A DNA stretch of 64,000 nucleotides from Saprospiraceae bacterium (GCA_022842725.1 JALHOZ010000007.1:104665-168664); one strand, 5' to 3'. Shown: positions 38,141 to 47,641, numbered from the stretch's first letter. A program made the numbers and translations. Notes: a model not told the origin generated them from the letters alone.

Positions 38141-38522
38141 AGGAATGAGGAAGCGGGAAGCTGTTAATTCAAAATACGGCTGACGTAAACGGCTTACTAT
38201 CTATACTTTTTTAGTGAGGTTGAGTTTTACAAGGGATAAATTTCAACAAATCAAAATATTAAGATAGTAAAACCATACCATAAATGCCGACATCTGTCAG
38301 TGGACACAAGTTTTCAAATAGTTCATTCGAAAAGAATTTGCGGGCAAACTTTTTTGATATAAATAATGATGATTCCGGCACTGACATGGTGTGTTTGTTT
38401 TGCACCTTAATTACCGGCACATTTCCGCTAAGTCATTTTTTCAATTTTGGACATATGTTATAACTTTTTTTTCTTACTTATAAAATAATCACCACCTTTA
38501 CAGGTTAAAATAATATTAATTT
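38141..38522. other. Intergenic region upstream of the DUF4956 operon
   Basis: This AT-rich gap carries the presumed promoter of the DUF4956 operon, but I could not find a convincing TAnnTTTG box (TAACTTTT near 38460 is closest). A sequence TGTCAGTGGACACAAG at about 38295 resembles an insertion-sequence end in flavour only. Nothing else was recognised. Confidence 0.45.
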
Positions 38523-39236
38523 TTGATTAAATTTATGTTTCAAGGTACTCCCCATTTGTTTTCCTACGCAGAAGGATCTTTATATATGGTCCTGATCACT
38601 GCCGTACTGACCATTTTGCTTTCCCTGGTATTGGTCTTTACATACGACAAAACCACTCCTGCCGCCGGGCGGTCTTATTCATTTATTCAATCTTTACTTT
38701 TGATGTCCACCGTCGCTGCTATGATTATGCAATCCATCGGAGACAGCCTGGCATTAAGTTTTGGAATATTTGGCGCTCTTGCCATCATTCGTTTTAGATC
38801 CAACGTTTCAGATCTCAGGGATATCTCTTTTATTTTTGCTACGATGGCTATAGGAATCGCTTGCGGAGTTCATTCCTTTTTTATAGCGATAGTCGGAACC
38901 TTTACCTTTTCGCTTTTGGTTTTTCTTTTGAAATTAAGCCCTTTCGACCCCAAACACAACATTAAAGGAAATCTCAGAATTGAATCTTCTGATAGTGATC
39001 AATCCCTTGCCAATGTCGAAAAAATTCTTCAAAAATACGGACAACACATCAACCTATCCAGGTACAGAATGAATCTCAACGTTGAACAAAATGAAATCAA
39101 TGAGTATGAATATTCTTTTACGATCCGAAATGTAAAACTCGGAAATCTACTTAAAGAAGAACTCGCACTCCTTGAGGGAATCAAGATAACAAGAATTTTA
39201 TTTGAAGACCATGTTTATACCACCAATAATTATTAA
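38523..39236 (+). CDS. DUF4956 membrane protein, first gene of an envelope operon
   Basis: This 237-residue protein has about four transmembrane helices in residues 15-140 (LITAVLTILLSLVLVFTY, LLLMSTVAAMIMQSIG, FATMAIGIACGVHSFFIAIVG, FTFSLLVFLLK), the family core FGIFGALAIIRFRSNVSDLRDISF, and a soluble C-terminal domain of about 90 residues, which may be a ferredoxin-like regulatory fold. DUF4956 proteins often sit beside VTC-type polyphosphate polymerase and CotH genes; neither is present here. Instead it starts an operon with an HlyD-like adaptor (5 bp later) and a TolC-like protein. It may occupy the inner-membrane position of the system; this is inference. Confidence 0.85.
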   Translation: MIKFMFQGTPHLFSYAEGSLYMVLITAVLTILLSLVLVFTYDKTTPAAGRSYSFIQSLLLMSTVAAMIMQSIGDSLALSFGIFGALAIIRFRSNVSDLRDISFIFATMAIGIACGVHSFFIAIVGTFTFSLLVFLLKLSPFDPKHNIKGNLRIESSDSDQSLANVEKILQKYGQHINLSRYRMNLNVEQNEINEYEYSFTIRNVKLGNLLKEELALLEGIKITRILFEDHVYTTNNY

Positions 39237-39241
39237 TATTT

Positions 39242-40231
39242 ATGAAATCATTTAATATTTTTTATTGGATTATTGCACCTTTGCTTTTATTATCCCTCAG
39301 ATATTTTTCAAACCTACTCACTATTAGCCATAATGAATATTACGGATTTGCTGAAAATAAAGAAACCGAAATCAACCTGGATAAAGATGTATTTATTACT
39401 GAAATAAAAGTGGTGAGCGGTCAGAAAATAAAAAAAGGTGATACAATATTACTGGCCGTCAACCGCGATATTCTGTCAGAACAAGAGGAGACAAGTATTT
39501 TACTTTCAGGAATAAAATTAAAAAACAGTTATTCTGATGCAGACATTAAATCCGAAATTCTCAATCTTCAAAAAGACAAAGAAAGGGTTTTATCTGAACT
39601 TCAAATAAAGTTGAAAGAAACGGAAAATGAAATCGACTTTTACAAAAAATTGTCCGGCGATATGCTCAAACCCGATTCTGACTTTCACCCGAAAGAATCC
39701 TACAGGGATCAATTGAAAACCGAAATAAATGACATTGCCAAAAAATACGACGGCCTCATTGAACACTATACAAAACTATATCATCAACCCAGAGAATCTG
39801 AAACGGAAAAAGCGCTGTGGGATCAGAAACAAAAAGCACTAAAAAAACAAAGTACTTCTTTCATAGTAGTGGCCCCTTATGACGGCATCGTAGGCAGTAT
39901 ACACTTTCGGGAAGGCATGTATGCAAAAGCCTTTTCAAGTCTTGTTTCTTTTGGACTGACCTCACCCGTGATGATAACGGCTTACCTCCAGGAAAAATTT
40001 ATTGTCAACATAAAACAGGGAGATTCGGTTTCTGTTTCCTCCTTGTTTTTCCATGATAAAAAAGTAAAAGGAACCGTGGCATCCATTGGACAACGTATCG
40101 TCGAAATTCCTGAAAAGTTCAGAAAAATACCCGAAGTCAAAATATATGGCATTGAAGTGTTTATTTCTATTCCTCAAAATAATCCTTTTTATCAAAAAGA
40201 AATCACACGCGTAAAACCATTAAATGAATGA
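39242..40231 (+). CDS. HlyD-like periplasmic adaptor (membrane fusion protein)
   Basis: This 329-residue protein starts with one transmembrane helix (IIAPLLLLSLRYF), then a first half-lipoyl domain (FITEIKVVSGQKIKKGDTILL), a coiled-coil hairpin (about residues 100-200, with LQIKLKETENEIDFYKKL), a second half-lipoyl domain (FIVVAPYDGIVGSIHFREGMYA) and a beta-barrel part. This order is that of HlyD/EmrA-type adaptors. The next gene starts within its stop codon (ATGA overlap), so a TolC-like channel is co-translated. No ABC, MFS or RND pump is in the operon. Confidence 0.85.
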   Translation: MKSFNIFYWIIAPLLLLSLRYFSNLLTISHNEYYGFAENKETEINLDKDVFITEIKVVSGQKIKKGDTILLAVNRDILSEQEETSILLSGIKLKNSYSDADIKSEILNLQKDKERVLSELQIKLKETENEIDFYKKLSGDMLKPDSDFHPKESYRDQLKTEINDIAKKYDGLIEHYTKLYHQPRESETEKALWDQKQKALKKQSTSFIVVAPYDGIVGSIHFREGMYAKAFSSLVSFGLTSPVMITAYLQEKFIVNIKQGDSVSVSSLFFHDKKVKGTVASIGQRIVEIPEKFRKIPEVKIYGIEVFISIPQNNPFYQKEITRVKPLNE

Positions 40232-41454
40232 GTAGAATCAAATATTGGGTTTTGATAAATGTTGTGTGTGCAGCAAGTACACATCTCTTTTGTCAGGTTT
40301 CGACAGATAAGATTATTTTTTTCAAAGACCAGAATACAAAAGTTGAATCCTGGCTTAAACTCAATGAAAACATTTTTTCCATTCCTTACGAAACGCCATG
40401 GGTCGACAGATTTGAATTCAGAACAGAAACAGATCGAATGATGACCAGCCGTCAGGAGTTTTTATTCCGAACAAGCTTCAACTCTTTCCGACAAAAAAAA
40501 GCAGACGGAGCCGTCCTGCTTCATTTGACCGAAAGAAAAAAACGGGAGTTTTTGGTCCAACAAAATGATTTGGTAAATCAACGATATTTTTTTACCCTCG
40601 AAGCCATTAAAAAACAATTGGAATTAAACCATAAAATTAACAGAGAAAACCATTTTCTCAAACTGGAAAAAACATATGAAACCTTCATCCGGTCAGGTGA
40701 ATCTTTTGATTTGGCGGATTACTTAAAAAATCACGAAGATCTCCAAAGTATTCGTATGTCCGTTTTACTTTCCAAACAAGAATTGTCATCTTTACTATTT
40801 AATCTGGGTTTTCCGGATCAGGATTCAATCGACACAAGCGATTTAATTTCCATACAAAATATGACGGACATTGTCGATAATGTAAATATAGATAACAAAA
40901 GGCATCCTGATTTTCTTGAATTGGATGCAAAAAACTCATTTCTGGATGCAAGGTTACACAGTGACAAAGTAAAAGATGGCAAAATTCTGGATTTTGTACA
41001 GTTGAGGTATAGCGTTCGGGACGACCTTCTGCTGGAAAACCGTTTTTCTGTTGGTGTTGGACTTAACTTTCCCTGGAGAGGATCTTCCCGAACCAAATAC
41101 AACGATATTGTCATTGATAAATTGGAAACCAACTATGATAAAGAGAATAAAAGAGTACTCATGACAGAAAAACTGATCGCTCTTCAAAACGAATTTAGTC
41201 AAAAGAAAAAAATGTATGAAGTGTACACCACATCTTTCGAAAATGCGGCTTTTGAAAACATAAAAAAAACCATTCTCGGTTCCGGCAGAGTTGCTTTGCA
41301 CGATTTACTCTCTTTAGAAAAATATGAATTAAACAAAGCTGAAAAAGAAACGGAAATTTATCTCGAAATTTTAAAAATATACCTGGACATATTATCCCTC
41401 ACTGCAACACCTGGCTATCAACCGGAAATAAATTATTTCAAAAATCCGGATTAA
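40228..41454 (+). CDS. TolC-like outer-membrane channel protein
   Basis: This 408-residue protein has a signal peptide (about residues 1-22, ending HLFCQ) and long amphipathic helices and a duplicated layout, typical of TolC-family proteins: a helical region with FRQKKADGAVLLHLTERKKREFL, a barrel-like strand near FSVGVGLNFPWRG, and a final helix pair (LHDLLSLEKYELNKAEKETEIYLEILKIYLDIL). The LLSLEKYELNKAEKETEIYLEILKIYLDIL segment corresponds to the usual C-terminal TolC repeat. Sequence similarity to characterised TolC is low, so this call rests on pattern. It completes the adaptor/channel pair of the operon. Confidence 0.75.
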   Translation: MSRIKYWVLINVVCAASTHLFCQVSTDKIIFFKDQNTKVESWLKLNENIFSIPYETPWVDRFEFRTETDRMMTSRQEFLFRTSFNSFRQKKADGAVLLHLTERKKREFLVQQNDLVNQRYFFTLEAIKKQLELNHKINRENHFLKLEKTYETFIRSGESFDLADYLKNHEDLQSIRMSVLLSKQELSSLLFNLGFPDQDSIDTSDLISIQNMTDIVDNVNIDNKRHPDFLELDAKNSFLDARLHSDKVKDGKILDFVQLRYSVRDDLLLENRFSVGVGLNFPWRGSSRTKYNDIVIDKLETNYDKENKRVLMTEKLIALQNEFSQKKKMYEVYTTSFENAAFENIKKTILGSGRVALHDLLSLEKYELNKAEKETEIYLEILKIYLDILSLTATPGYQPEINYFKNPD

Positions 41455-41954
41455 AAAGATATTTGTAAAATAATTTTAAATTATCTAAATTATAATTTCT
41501 GGCAGAAAAAACTTTTTATCGATCTTTACAAAAGAGTTTTATATGGTTTACCGCATATTTGAAGGTAAAAATATTATTTTTTCGGATTTGGAACATGCAA
41601 GGGTAGTTGAGTAGTGGCATTTTGTTTCGGTTTGTACAACAAATGCAATTCCATTTATATACACCTTGATGGTTCTGTTGAAACATATTTTTTTGAGGAA
41701 TTTTGACAATTTTTTGTCGTTCCGACTTTATGTCGTGTTTTCATCTACTTTTTTTCAATATGTTAATGAATCAAAACCAACACATTGTGATTGATAAAAA
41801 TAAATATTTCAAAATTACCCCAAACATTATACCGTACAATTGAAAAAAAAAAAAACGATATTTGTACTGTTAAGAAATTTGGTGTTAAACGTTTTGAAAT
41901 ATATTTTGGTGCCGGATTTCTATGATTAAATAACTTTTAAATTGTATTTTTACC
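41455..41954. other. Intergenic region downstream of the TolC-like gene
   Basis: This AT-rich 500-bp gap holds direct repeat copy B (41525-41600), then no ORF. Its last ~60 bp, with CGATATTTGTACTG near 41857, could contain the promoter of the lipoprotein gene (one mismatch to TAnnTTTG). No RNA gene was recognised. Confidence 0.5.
41525..41600. repeat. Direct repeat copy B (degenerate 5' end of the DUF4199 gene)
   Basis: This is the second copy of the 38061-38140 segment, in the same orientation. On the minus strand the start codon of copy A has become ATA followed directly by TAA, so it cannot be a gene. It is a truncated leftover of the DUF4199 5' end, ending 75 bp downstream of the TolC-like gene. 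Confidence 0.85.
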
Positions 41955-44111
41955 ATGAAAAATGTAAAATTTTTAATGATGTTGATGTTTGTTTCATTAA
42001 TTATCGGAAACGGATGCCGGAAGGATGAGGAGATTTTAACGAAAAGTTCTATTATATCAAGTTTAAGATCGAACAGTGGATCTTTGCCGCAAGAAACCCA
42101 AAATTGGTTTTCTAATTACTTAATAAGTAAAATGAATTATGATCAAAAACAAGCCTTCCTTCAATATTTTAATTTCAGATGGGATAAAATTCAAATTTGG
42201 AATGATTCTACATTAGTAGTTCCCGCTCAGCATTCATCACAAGATTTTGTAGCAGGATATACCAGATTATTCATCAGTTATATTAATTCATATCAAGATT
42301 CATCCATAGTATTTCTTTATACGGTTATTCCAGATTCCCTAGATATGACAAAAACACCTGATGAAATAGCCAACAGTTTCACAGGAAATATTGGTGTTTT
42401 TGATCTGACAGATGGTCTTAAAGAGGTCATGACCTATTCTGATGGTGAATATTTTGGTCATTGGAATAATTTAAACGTATTGCAATCACGCAGTTCTTTT
42501 TGGTGGGAACATTTCAAAAATCCATTTATTCATAAAGATGGTGTTTGGGGCACAACTGCAAGTGAACAAGGTAGTTCTGGTTTTTTACCGGTCATACCTT
42601 GTAATGCTCCTTGCCCAAGGGGATTTTCAAATGACAGATGCCGGCACCCTCGTGATTGCAACAACAATAATAGTCAGGAAAACGGCAATTTCATTTTTAT
42701 AAATGTAAATTCTGTTAACTTTATCAGGCCAAGTGTATTTTTACATAATATTGGTTCAAAACGTAAAAATATCGATGGTATTTCAATTGGTGGTTCCGGA
42801 GGATCAGGAAATTCAGGTATAGGAAATCAGAATATAAAAAACCCCATTGACCGTGAAGGAATTTCAGAAGCTATGAAGTCTTTACTGAAAATTATTATAT
42901 GTGAAGATTTATCAAGATTTAACTCAAGTTATACATGTGATGAATTAATTGAGATAGTTGATCCTTCATGTGCAAATGCAACTAACCTAATAGATTGTGT
43001 TAATGATGCCATTGAAGCTCACGAATTGAATAAAACACAATGTTTACAAGCATTCGCTAATTTTGTTAAAGACCATCCATTTATCACAAAAGATATGATT
43101 ATCGAAATACGGGAAAATTTTAATATAAATGCTATCAAAGATTGTCGGAATCAAGTTGATTACAATAAAGAATTAAGTTTTCAAATTATCGAAAGCTGCC
43201 TAAATTCAGCCTCTCAGGCTTTCTTACAATTTTTAGAGCAAAATCATTTTTTTGATCCATGTTCAGGTAATGAAATTGATATTACTGATAACCTTCTTAA
43301 AATGTGTGTAAAAGGTCAGTCATATACAATTGAAAATTTCGAGGCAAGCTTGTCTGAAGATGAAAAATCTGTATTCCAAATTAGACAACAAGATTTTGCA
43401 ACTTGTCCAAAATTATCTTGCGTTCTAAATAATGTCATAACGAAAACAATTTCATCAAATCTAACCTCATCATTTTGTAATCAGTTTGGCAATCCAAATC
43501 AAAAGCCATTTGTAGCATTTGGAGCACAAAATTTTAGTCAGAACCCTTCTCTAAATCCAAATGCACTCGCAGTAACTAGTGTTAAAACAACTTCTATAGG
43601 AAGGGTTGACCATATAGTTTCATTTAATACAAATAACTGTATTACTAATAGCGATCCACTAGATATATTTGAGACCATTCAACATGAGTTTGTCCATGTT
43701 GAAATACATGAAAAACTAGTAAAAAACTATGGTTGGGATGGAAATACAACGACAAAACAAGCGGCTTTTATGGCCATGATGGCAGCAGAATATCCTGGAA
43801 ATCCCTCAGTTACAGAACATCAACTTATGTTGACTGTCTACCTTAATGATTTTAAAAATGGAATGATGGCTGCCAATGGTGGTGTGGGACTGCCACCAAT
43901 TCCTCCAAGTACTACGCCAAATCCTGACATTTACCTTGGCTTGATTTTAAATGGTTATTCCGATGAGTTAGCTTTTATTCAATCTCATCTAGGTATTAGC
44001 GCAACTCAAATAAATTCAATGAAAAATCAATATAATGCTTGGATAAATACACAAGTAAACAATATATTTATAAATCAAAGTCCTAACGGTGTGTTCGGAT
44101 ATTGTCCTTAA
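41955..44111 (+). CDS. Predicted lipoprotein with an HExxHxxxH putative zinc-protease motif
   Basis: This 718-residue protein begins with a hydrophobic signal sequence (FLMMLMFVSLIIGNGC; Cys21 is the likely lipidation site, with a relaxed lipobox). I do not recognise the family. Near residue 577 the sequence QHEFVHVEIHEK holds HExxH, with a third His four residues on (H577, E578, H581, H585), a zinc-binding arrangement seen in zincin peptidases. The middle is rich in Cys (pairs such as CNAPCPRGF, DRCRHPRDC), and a Gly/Ser-rich linker lies near residue 280. The gene is noticeably AT-rich compared with its neighbours. The 44170 lipoprotein gene follows 58 bp later. Protease activity is inference. 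Confidence 0.75.
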   Translation: MKNVKFLMMLMFVSLIIGNGCRKDEEILTKSSIISSLRSNSGSLPQETQNWFSNYLISKMNYDQKQAFLQYFNFRWDKIQIWNDSTLVVPAQHSSQDFVAGYTRLFISYINSYQDSSIVFLYTVIPDSLDMTKTPDEIANSFTGNIGVFDLTDGLKEVMTYSDGEYFGHWNNLNVLQSRSSFWWEHFKNPFIHKDGVWGTTASEQGSSGFLPVIPCNAPCPRGFSNDRCRHPRDCNNNNSQENGNFIFINVNSVNFIRPSVFLHNIGSKRKNIDGISIGGSGGSGNSGIGNQNIKNPIDREGISEAMKSLLKIIICEDLSRFNSSYTCDELIEIVDPSCANATNLIDCVNDAIEAHELNKTQCLQAFANFVKDHPFITKDMIIEIRENFNINAIKDCRNQVDYNKELSFQIIESCLNSASQAFLQFLEQNHFFDPCSGNEIDITDNLLKMCVKGQSYTIENFEASLSEDEKSVFQIRQQDFATCPKLSCVLNNVITKTISSNLTSSFCNQFGNPNQKPFVAFGAQNFSQNPSLNPNALAVTSVKTTSIGRVDHIVSFNTNNCITNSDPLDIFETIQHEFVHVEIHEKLVKNYGWDGNTTTKQAAFMAMMAAEYPGNPSVTEHQLMLTVYLNDFKNGMMAANGGVGLPPIPPSTTPNPDIYLGLILNGYSDELAFIQSHLGISATQINSMKNQYNAWINTQVNNIFINQSPNGVFGYCP

Positions 44112-44169
44112 TATATATCCATTAAAGTTAATATTGTAAAATTTATTTATAGAGTAATTTAATCCACTT

Positions 44170-44868
44170 ATGATCTACACAAAATTTATAAGTATATTAT
44201 TTCTTTTTTCAACCCTGGGCTGTTCCAAATCATTGCAGCAAATAAATAAACCTTCAGAAAATAATGAAATATATTTAAATAAAACAGAAATCAAATACAT
44301 ATACCATGAAGCCATGCGTCATACACTATATAACGAAATTCCTTTTTATGGAATTTTATCCACAATTTATGATCTCTATGATTATAAGAGTGATATAAAT
44401 TGTAATCATCAGGATTTGAGTATGGTCGTATATACCAACAATAATAATTTTTATTTAAAAGAATATTTGTTAAAAAATAAGATTTTATCTTTTCGTATGA
44501 TTAAAACAAGTCAAGTCATTAAAAATACAGATTTTCACTTTCAACTTCCAATCAAAAAACAAGTTTTTAAGGATACTATTTATACAAGCGATCCTCCAGA
44601 TATTGCCTTTTTTCATTTTTCGGATATAGCAAAAGTTAATGAAAATACTTATTATATTTCAGTTCTGTATATTCACACCATTCATTTTGATGGAAATACA
44701 ATTCTTGATAAGGATGTTCTTTACACTTTCGAGTTAGAAAAATGTAAATCAGGTATAATTCGATTTAAAAAGATGATAGGGGGCTCAGGTAATGTGTCTT
44801 CATCACACGGCATAATTGAAACGGTTAAAAAAATCAGTGATTTACCAGATTGTTATAATGGAAATTGA
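44170..44868 (+). CDS. Small predicted lipoprotein, family unknown
   Basis: This 232-residue protein begins with a lipoprotein signal (FISILFLFSTLGC, Cys18) and is predicted to be in the periplasm or outer membrane. No family was recognised; it has no enzyme motif that I can see. It is AT-rich like the upstream metalloprotease-like gene, and the 58-bp gap suggests cotranscription. The function is unknown; it may be a partner or inhibitor of the upstream protein. Confidence 0.65.
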   Translation: MIYTKFISILFLFSTLGCSKSLQQINKPSENNEIYLNKTEIKYIYHEAMRHTLYNEIPFYGILSTIYDLYDYKSDINCNHQDLSMVVYTNNNNFYLKEYLLKNKILSFRMIKTSQVIKNTDFHFQLPIKKQVFKDTIYTSDPPDIAFFHFSDIAKVNENTYYISVLYIHTIHFDGNTILDKDVLYTFELEKCKSGIIRFKKMIGGSGNVSSSHGIIETVKKISDLPDCYNGN

Positions 44869-45196
44869 AGAACATTGATCATCATCTACGTTACTTAGTG
44901 ACCACTGAAGATGAATACACCATACCCATCAAGGTCATTCGATTGAAAGAAAAATAGTTACTGGTTTTACTTTGTCATTATATTGATGGCTGTTAAAAAA
45001 TATCTGCAAAAAATCAAAAATAGTCACTTTTGTTAAAATTCCTGATTAGTCACCATCAAATGGTACTCAACATGTGGTAAAAAGTGTTAGAATTGGATTA
45101 CATTTGTTCCTGACAGAACGTTGTTTGGTTCACCCTCAATGTAGCGTCAAAAATGTGGTGTTATTAAATTTATTTTGGACACATATCCATCGACCT
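44869..45196. other. Intergenic region with a possible gene remnant
   Basis: At 44871-44957 the plus strand reads 28 residues and a stop (ending EYTIPIKVIRLKEK) without a start codon. It looks like the 3' end of a lost gene. The rest up to 45196 shows no convincing ORF or RNA; it is AT-rich. Confidence 0.4.
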
Positions 45197-46090
45197 CTAT
45201 TTTCCCCGCCAAAAAGGGATAGAAAAACTGAAATATGGATATAGAAAAAACTCACTTTCTTCCTCCATTAATACAAACAAACCCAAATCAAATCCAAATC
45301 TTTTTTTTGTTCTTCGGGCACCGGCAAAAAAATAACCTCCGTAGGTTTCAGGAAACGTTGTGACCATTCCTTCCATGATGATAAACCATTCCTTACCTAT
45401 ACGATATTTAGTGTTTACAAATCCAATAGGTACATACGTATTTTCAGAACCTAAAATTTGTCGCAATCCTACACCAATCGAAACGTTTTTTTCCAAATGG
45501 CCAATGGTATTAACCATATAATGAATCAAAAATTGTTCATCTGAATAAGGAAAAAAGTTGGACCATGTAGTAACAGCTCCAAAAGCCCCCTTACCGTTTT
45601 TATAGGGCAAACTTATTTTTACATTAAGACTATATACATTTAATATGTCTCGATCTAAAAGAAAAAAAGGTATGAATCCTGCGTTTACACTCACATGGTC
45701 TGTAACAGCATATGACAACTGATTGTACACAATACCCATATTCTGGTAATAAAACCTATTTTTTTTCAAGCCATAACCACCCGCAAAAAGAAAATGATTA
45801 AAAGGGTACCCGTTTTGATATGCTTCAGCATTGACCTTATACCCTGAATTCCATTTTGGTTGAGTAATCTCAAAAATATCATCCTGATACAAATACAATG
45901 TATCGTCCTCAACTTCGACAGTGTAATACATATTCTGTAAATAAAAAAGCAACTTACCAGTTACTTCCGAAGTGTCTTTCAAAACAAAAGTATATACTTC
46001 ATTTTGAATCAAATCCTCCTGAGCGGACATAGATGGCACCAAAAAATATAAACCAAAAATTATCAAAAATATTTTTCTACAATTTTTCAC
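45197..46090 (-). CDS. Predicted outer-membrane beta-barrel-like protein
   Basis: This 297-residue protein has a signal peptide (about residues 1-23, ending PSMSAQ) and many short amphipathic strands (HVSVNAGFIPFFLL, YSLNVKISLPYK, NVSIGVGLRQILG, RFGFDLGLFVL), and ends SFSIPFWRGK. The pattern is of a Bacteroidota barrel-like envelope protein. The start is at 46090. It lies downstream of rarA on the same strand with a 41-bp gap. The function is unknown. Confidence 0.65.
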   Translation of the reverse strand: MKNCRKIFLIIFGLYFLVPSMSAQEDLIQNEVYTFVLKDTSEVTGKLLFYLQNMYYTVEVEDDTLYLYQDDIFEITQPKWNSGYKVNAEAYQNGYPFNHFLFAGGYGLKKNRFYYQNMGIVYNQLSYAVTDHVSVNAGFIPFFLLDRDILNVYSLNVKISLPYKNGKGAFGAVTTWSNFFPYSDEQFLIHYMVNTIGHLEKNVSIGVGLRQILGSENTYVPIGFVNTKYRIGKEWFIIMEGMVTTFPETYGGYFFAGARRTKKRFGFDLGLFVLMEEESEFFLYPYFSFSIPFWRGK

Positions 46091-46131
46091 ATAAAACTTA
46101 TCTTTTAATTTTCATAATTCAAATGCTATTA

Positions 46132-47406
46132 TCAAGGTTTTTTTTCATATTTCTCTCCCCACACCTGTTTCAACATCTCATTATATTTTTGCTCTCCACT
46201 ATTGTTACCCGGATGGTATAAGGTGGTACCGACGATGTCCTGCGGCATACATTCCAAAGCGACGGTATTTTTTTCATAATGATGGGCATACAAATATTCC
46301 TTGCCATAACCCAATTCTTTCATAAGTTTGGTAGGTGCATTGCGCAAATGTAGCGGAACCGGAAGATTTCCTGTCTTCCTGACCAATTGTAAAGCTTCTT
46401 CGATCGCGGTGTAAGCGGAGTTGCTTTTGGGCGAACAAGCCAGATAAATAGCCGTTTGAGACATGATAATTCTACCTTCCGGCATACCGATCTGATGCAG
46501 AGCCTGAAAACAGGTATTTGCCATCAACAAAGCATTCGGATTGGCGAGTCCGATGTCTTCAGCAGCCAGGATAATCATACGACGACAGATAAACAAAGGG
46601 TCTTCGCCTCCTTCAATCATTCGGGCAAGATAGTATACCGCAGCATTCGGATCGGAGGTACGCATGGATTTGATAAACGCAGAAATGATATCGTAATGCA
46701 GTTCTCCGTTTTTATCATACATGGTCAGGTTTTCCTGGATGATTTCTTTGACGAGTTCGTCGGTAATATCCACCGTATCACCCGACATGGAGGTGACGAT
46801 CTCCAGGGCATTGTAGAGTTTTCTGCCGTCTCCTCCTGAAAATTGGATCAGCGCATCATAAGAAGAAACCGTAATGTTTTTGGTCTTCAGGTATTCATCC
46901 TTTTTAATGGCAAAATCCACCATCCGGACCAGGTCGTCTTTTGACAGCGGTTGTAAAACATATACCTGGCACCTCGACAAAAGTGCCGGAATCACTTCAA
47001 ATGACGGATTTTCAGTCGTTGCACCGATCAGGGTAATAATCCCTTTTTCGACGGCACCTAACAAAGAATCCTGTTGGGATTTGCTGAACCGGTGGATCTC
47101 GTCAATAAACAAAACCGGTCCGGGTTGATTAAAAAAACGTTGGGATTTTGCTTTTTCAATAGCTTCGCGCACGTCTTTGACACCACTTTGGATGGCCGAC
47201 AGCGCCTGAAATGGTCGTTGCAACGAATGGGTAAATATCTGCGCCAAAGTCGTTTTTCCCACACCGGGCGGACCCCAAAAAATACAGGAAGCCAACCTTC
47301 CGGAGTCCAACATTTTTTTTAACGGACCATTCGGACCGGTGAGGTGCTGCTGACCAATATAATCTTCGAGCGTAACCGGTCTCATCCTTTCTGCCAATGG
47401 TACCAT
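46132..47406 (-). CDS. rarA: Replication-associated recombination ATPase RarA (MgsA)
   Basis: This 424-residue AAA+ ATPase acts at stalled replication forks. The Walker A motif is GPPGVGKTT, Walker B is LFIDEIHRF, sensor 1 is GATTENPSFE and the arginine-finger region is LLSRCQVY. The C-terminal part (IISAFIKSMRTSDPNAAVYYLARMIEGGEDP) is the RarA/WRNIP1 tetramerisation region. The start MVPLAERMRP is typical. A TATCTTTG box on the minus strand lies 17 bp upstream of the start. Confidence 0.95.
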   Translation of the reverse strand: MVPLAERMRPVTLEDYIGQQHLTGPNGPLKKMLDSGRLASCIFWGPPGVGKTTLAQIFTHSLQRPFQALSAIQSGVKDVREAIEKAKSQRFFNQPGPVLFIDEIHRFSKSQQDSLLGAVEKGIITLIGATTENPSFEVIPALLSRCQVYVLQPLSKDDLVRMVDFAIKKDEYLKTKNITVSSYDALIQFSGGDGRKLYNALEIVTSMSGDTVDITDELVKEIIQENLTMYDKNGELHYDIISAFIKSMRTSDPNAAVYYLARMIEGGEDPLFICRRMIILAAEDIGLANPNALLMANTCFQALHQIGMPEGRIIMSQTAIYLACSPKSNSAYTAIEEALQLVRKTGNLPVPLHLRNAPTKLMKELGYGKEYLYAHHYEKNTVALECMPQDIVGTTLYHPGNNSGEQKYNEMLKQVWGEKYEKKP

Positions 47407-47422
47407 AATTCCAAAATTTTCA

Positions 47423-47430
47423 CAAAGATA
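47423..47430 (-). promoter_or_regulatory. Possible -7 element of rarA
   Basis: CAAAGATA on the plus strand reads TATCTTTG on the minus strand, matching TAnnTTTG, 17 bp upstream of the rarA start. No good -33 element was found at the usual distance. Confidence 0.45.
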
Positions 47431-47641
47431 ATATTTGTAGATATCATGCGCAGCTGTAAACCATCAAACATATCTGAATATGATGGAGAACTCACTGACA
47501 AATAAGTTTTAAAAGGTTTAACAATGGTATTTAGTCTTTTTTGTATGTTGTTTCTTTAGCGGAAATAATGATGTTTTTAGTTGTTCACAAATCTCTGCAT
47601 TACAAGCTGAAAAATGTTTTTTTAGCATTTCAAAAAAACTA

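Noticed and set aside
38290..38310. TGTCAGTGGACACAAG as a possible insertion-sequence end
   Set aside because: No matching inverted end or transposase gene is present nearby.
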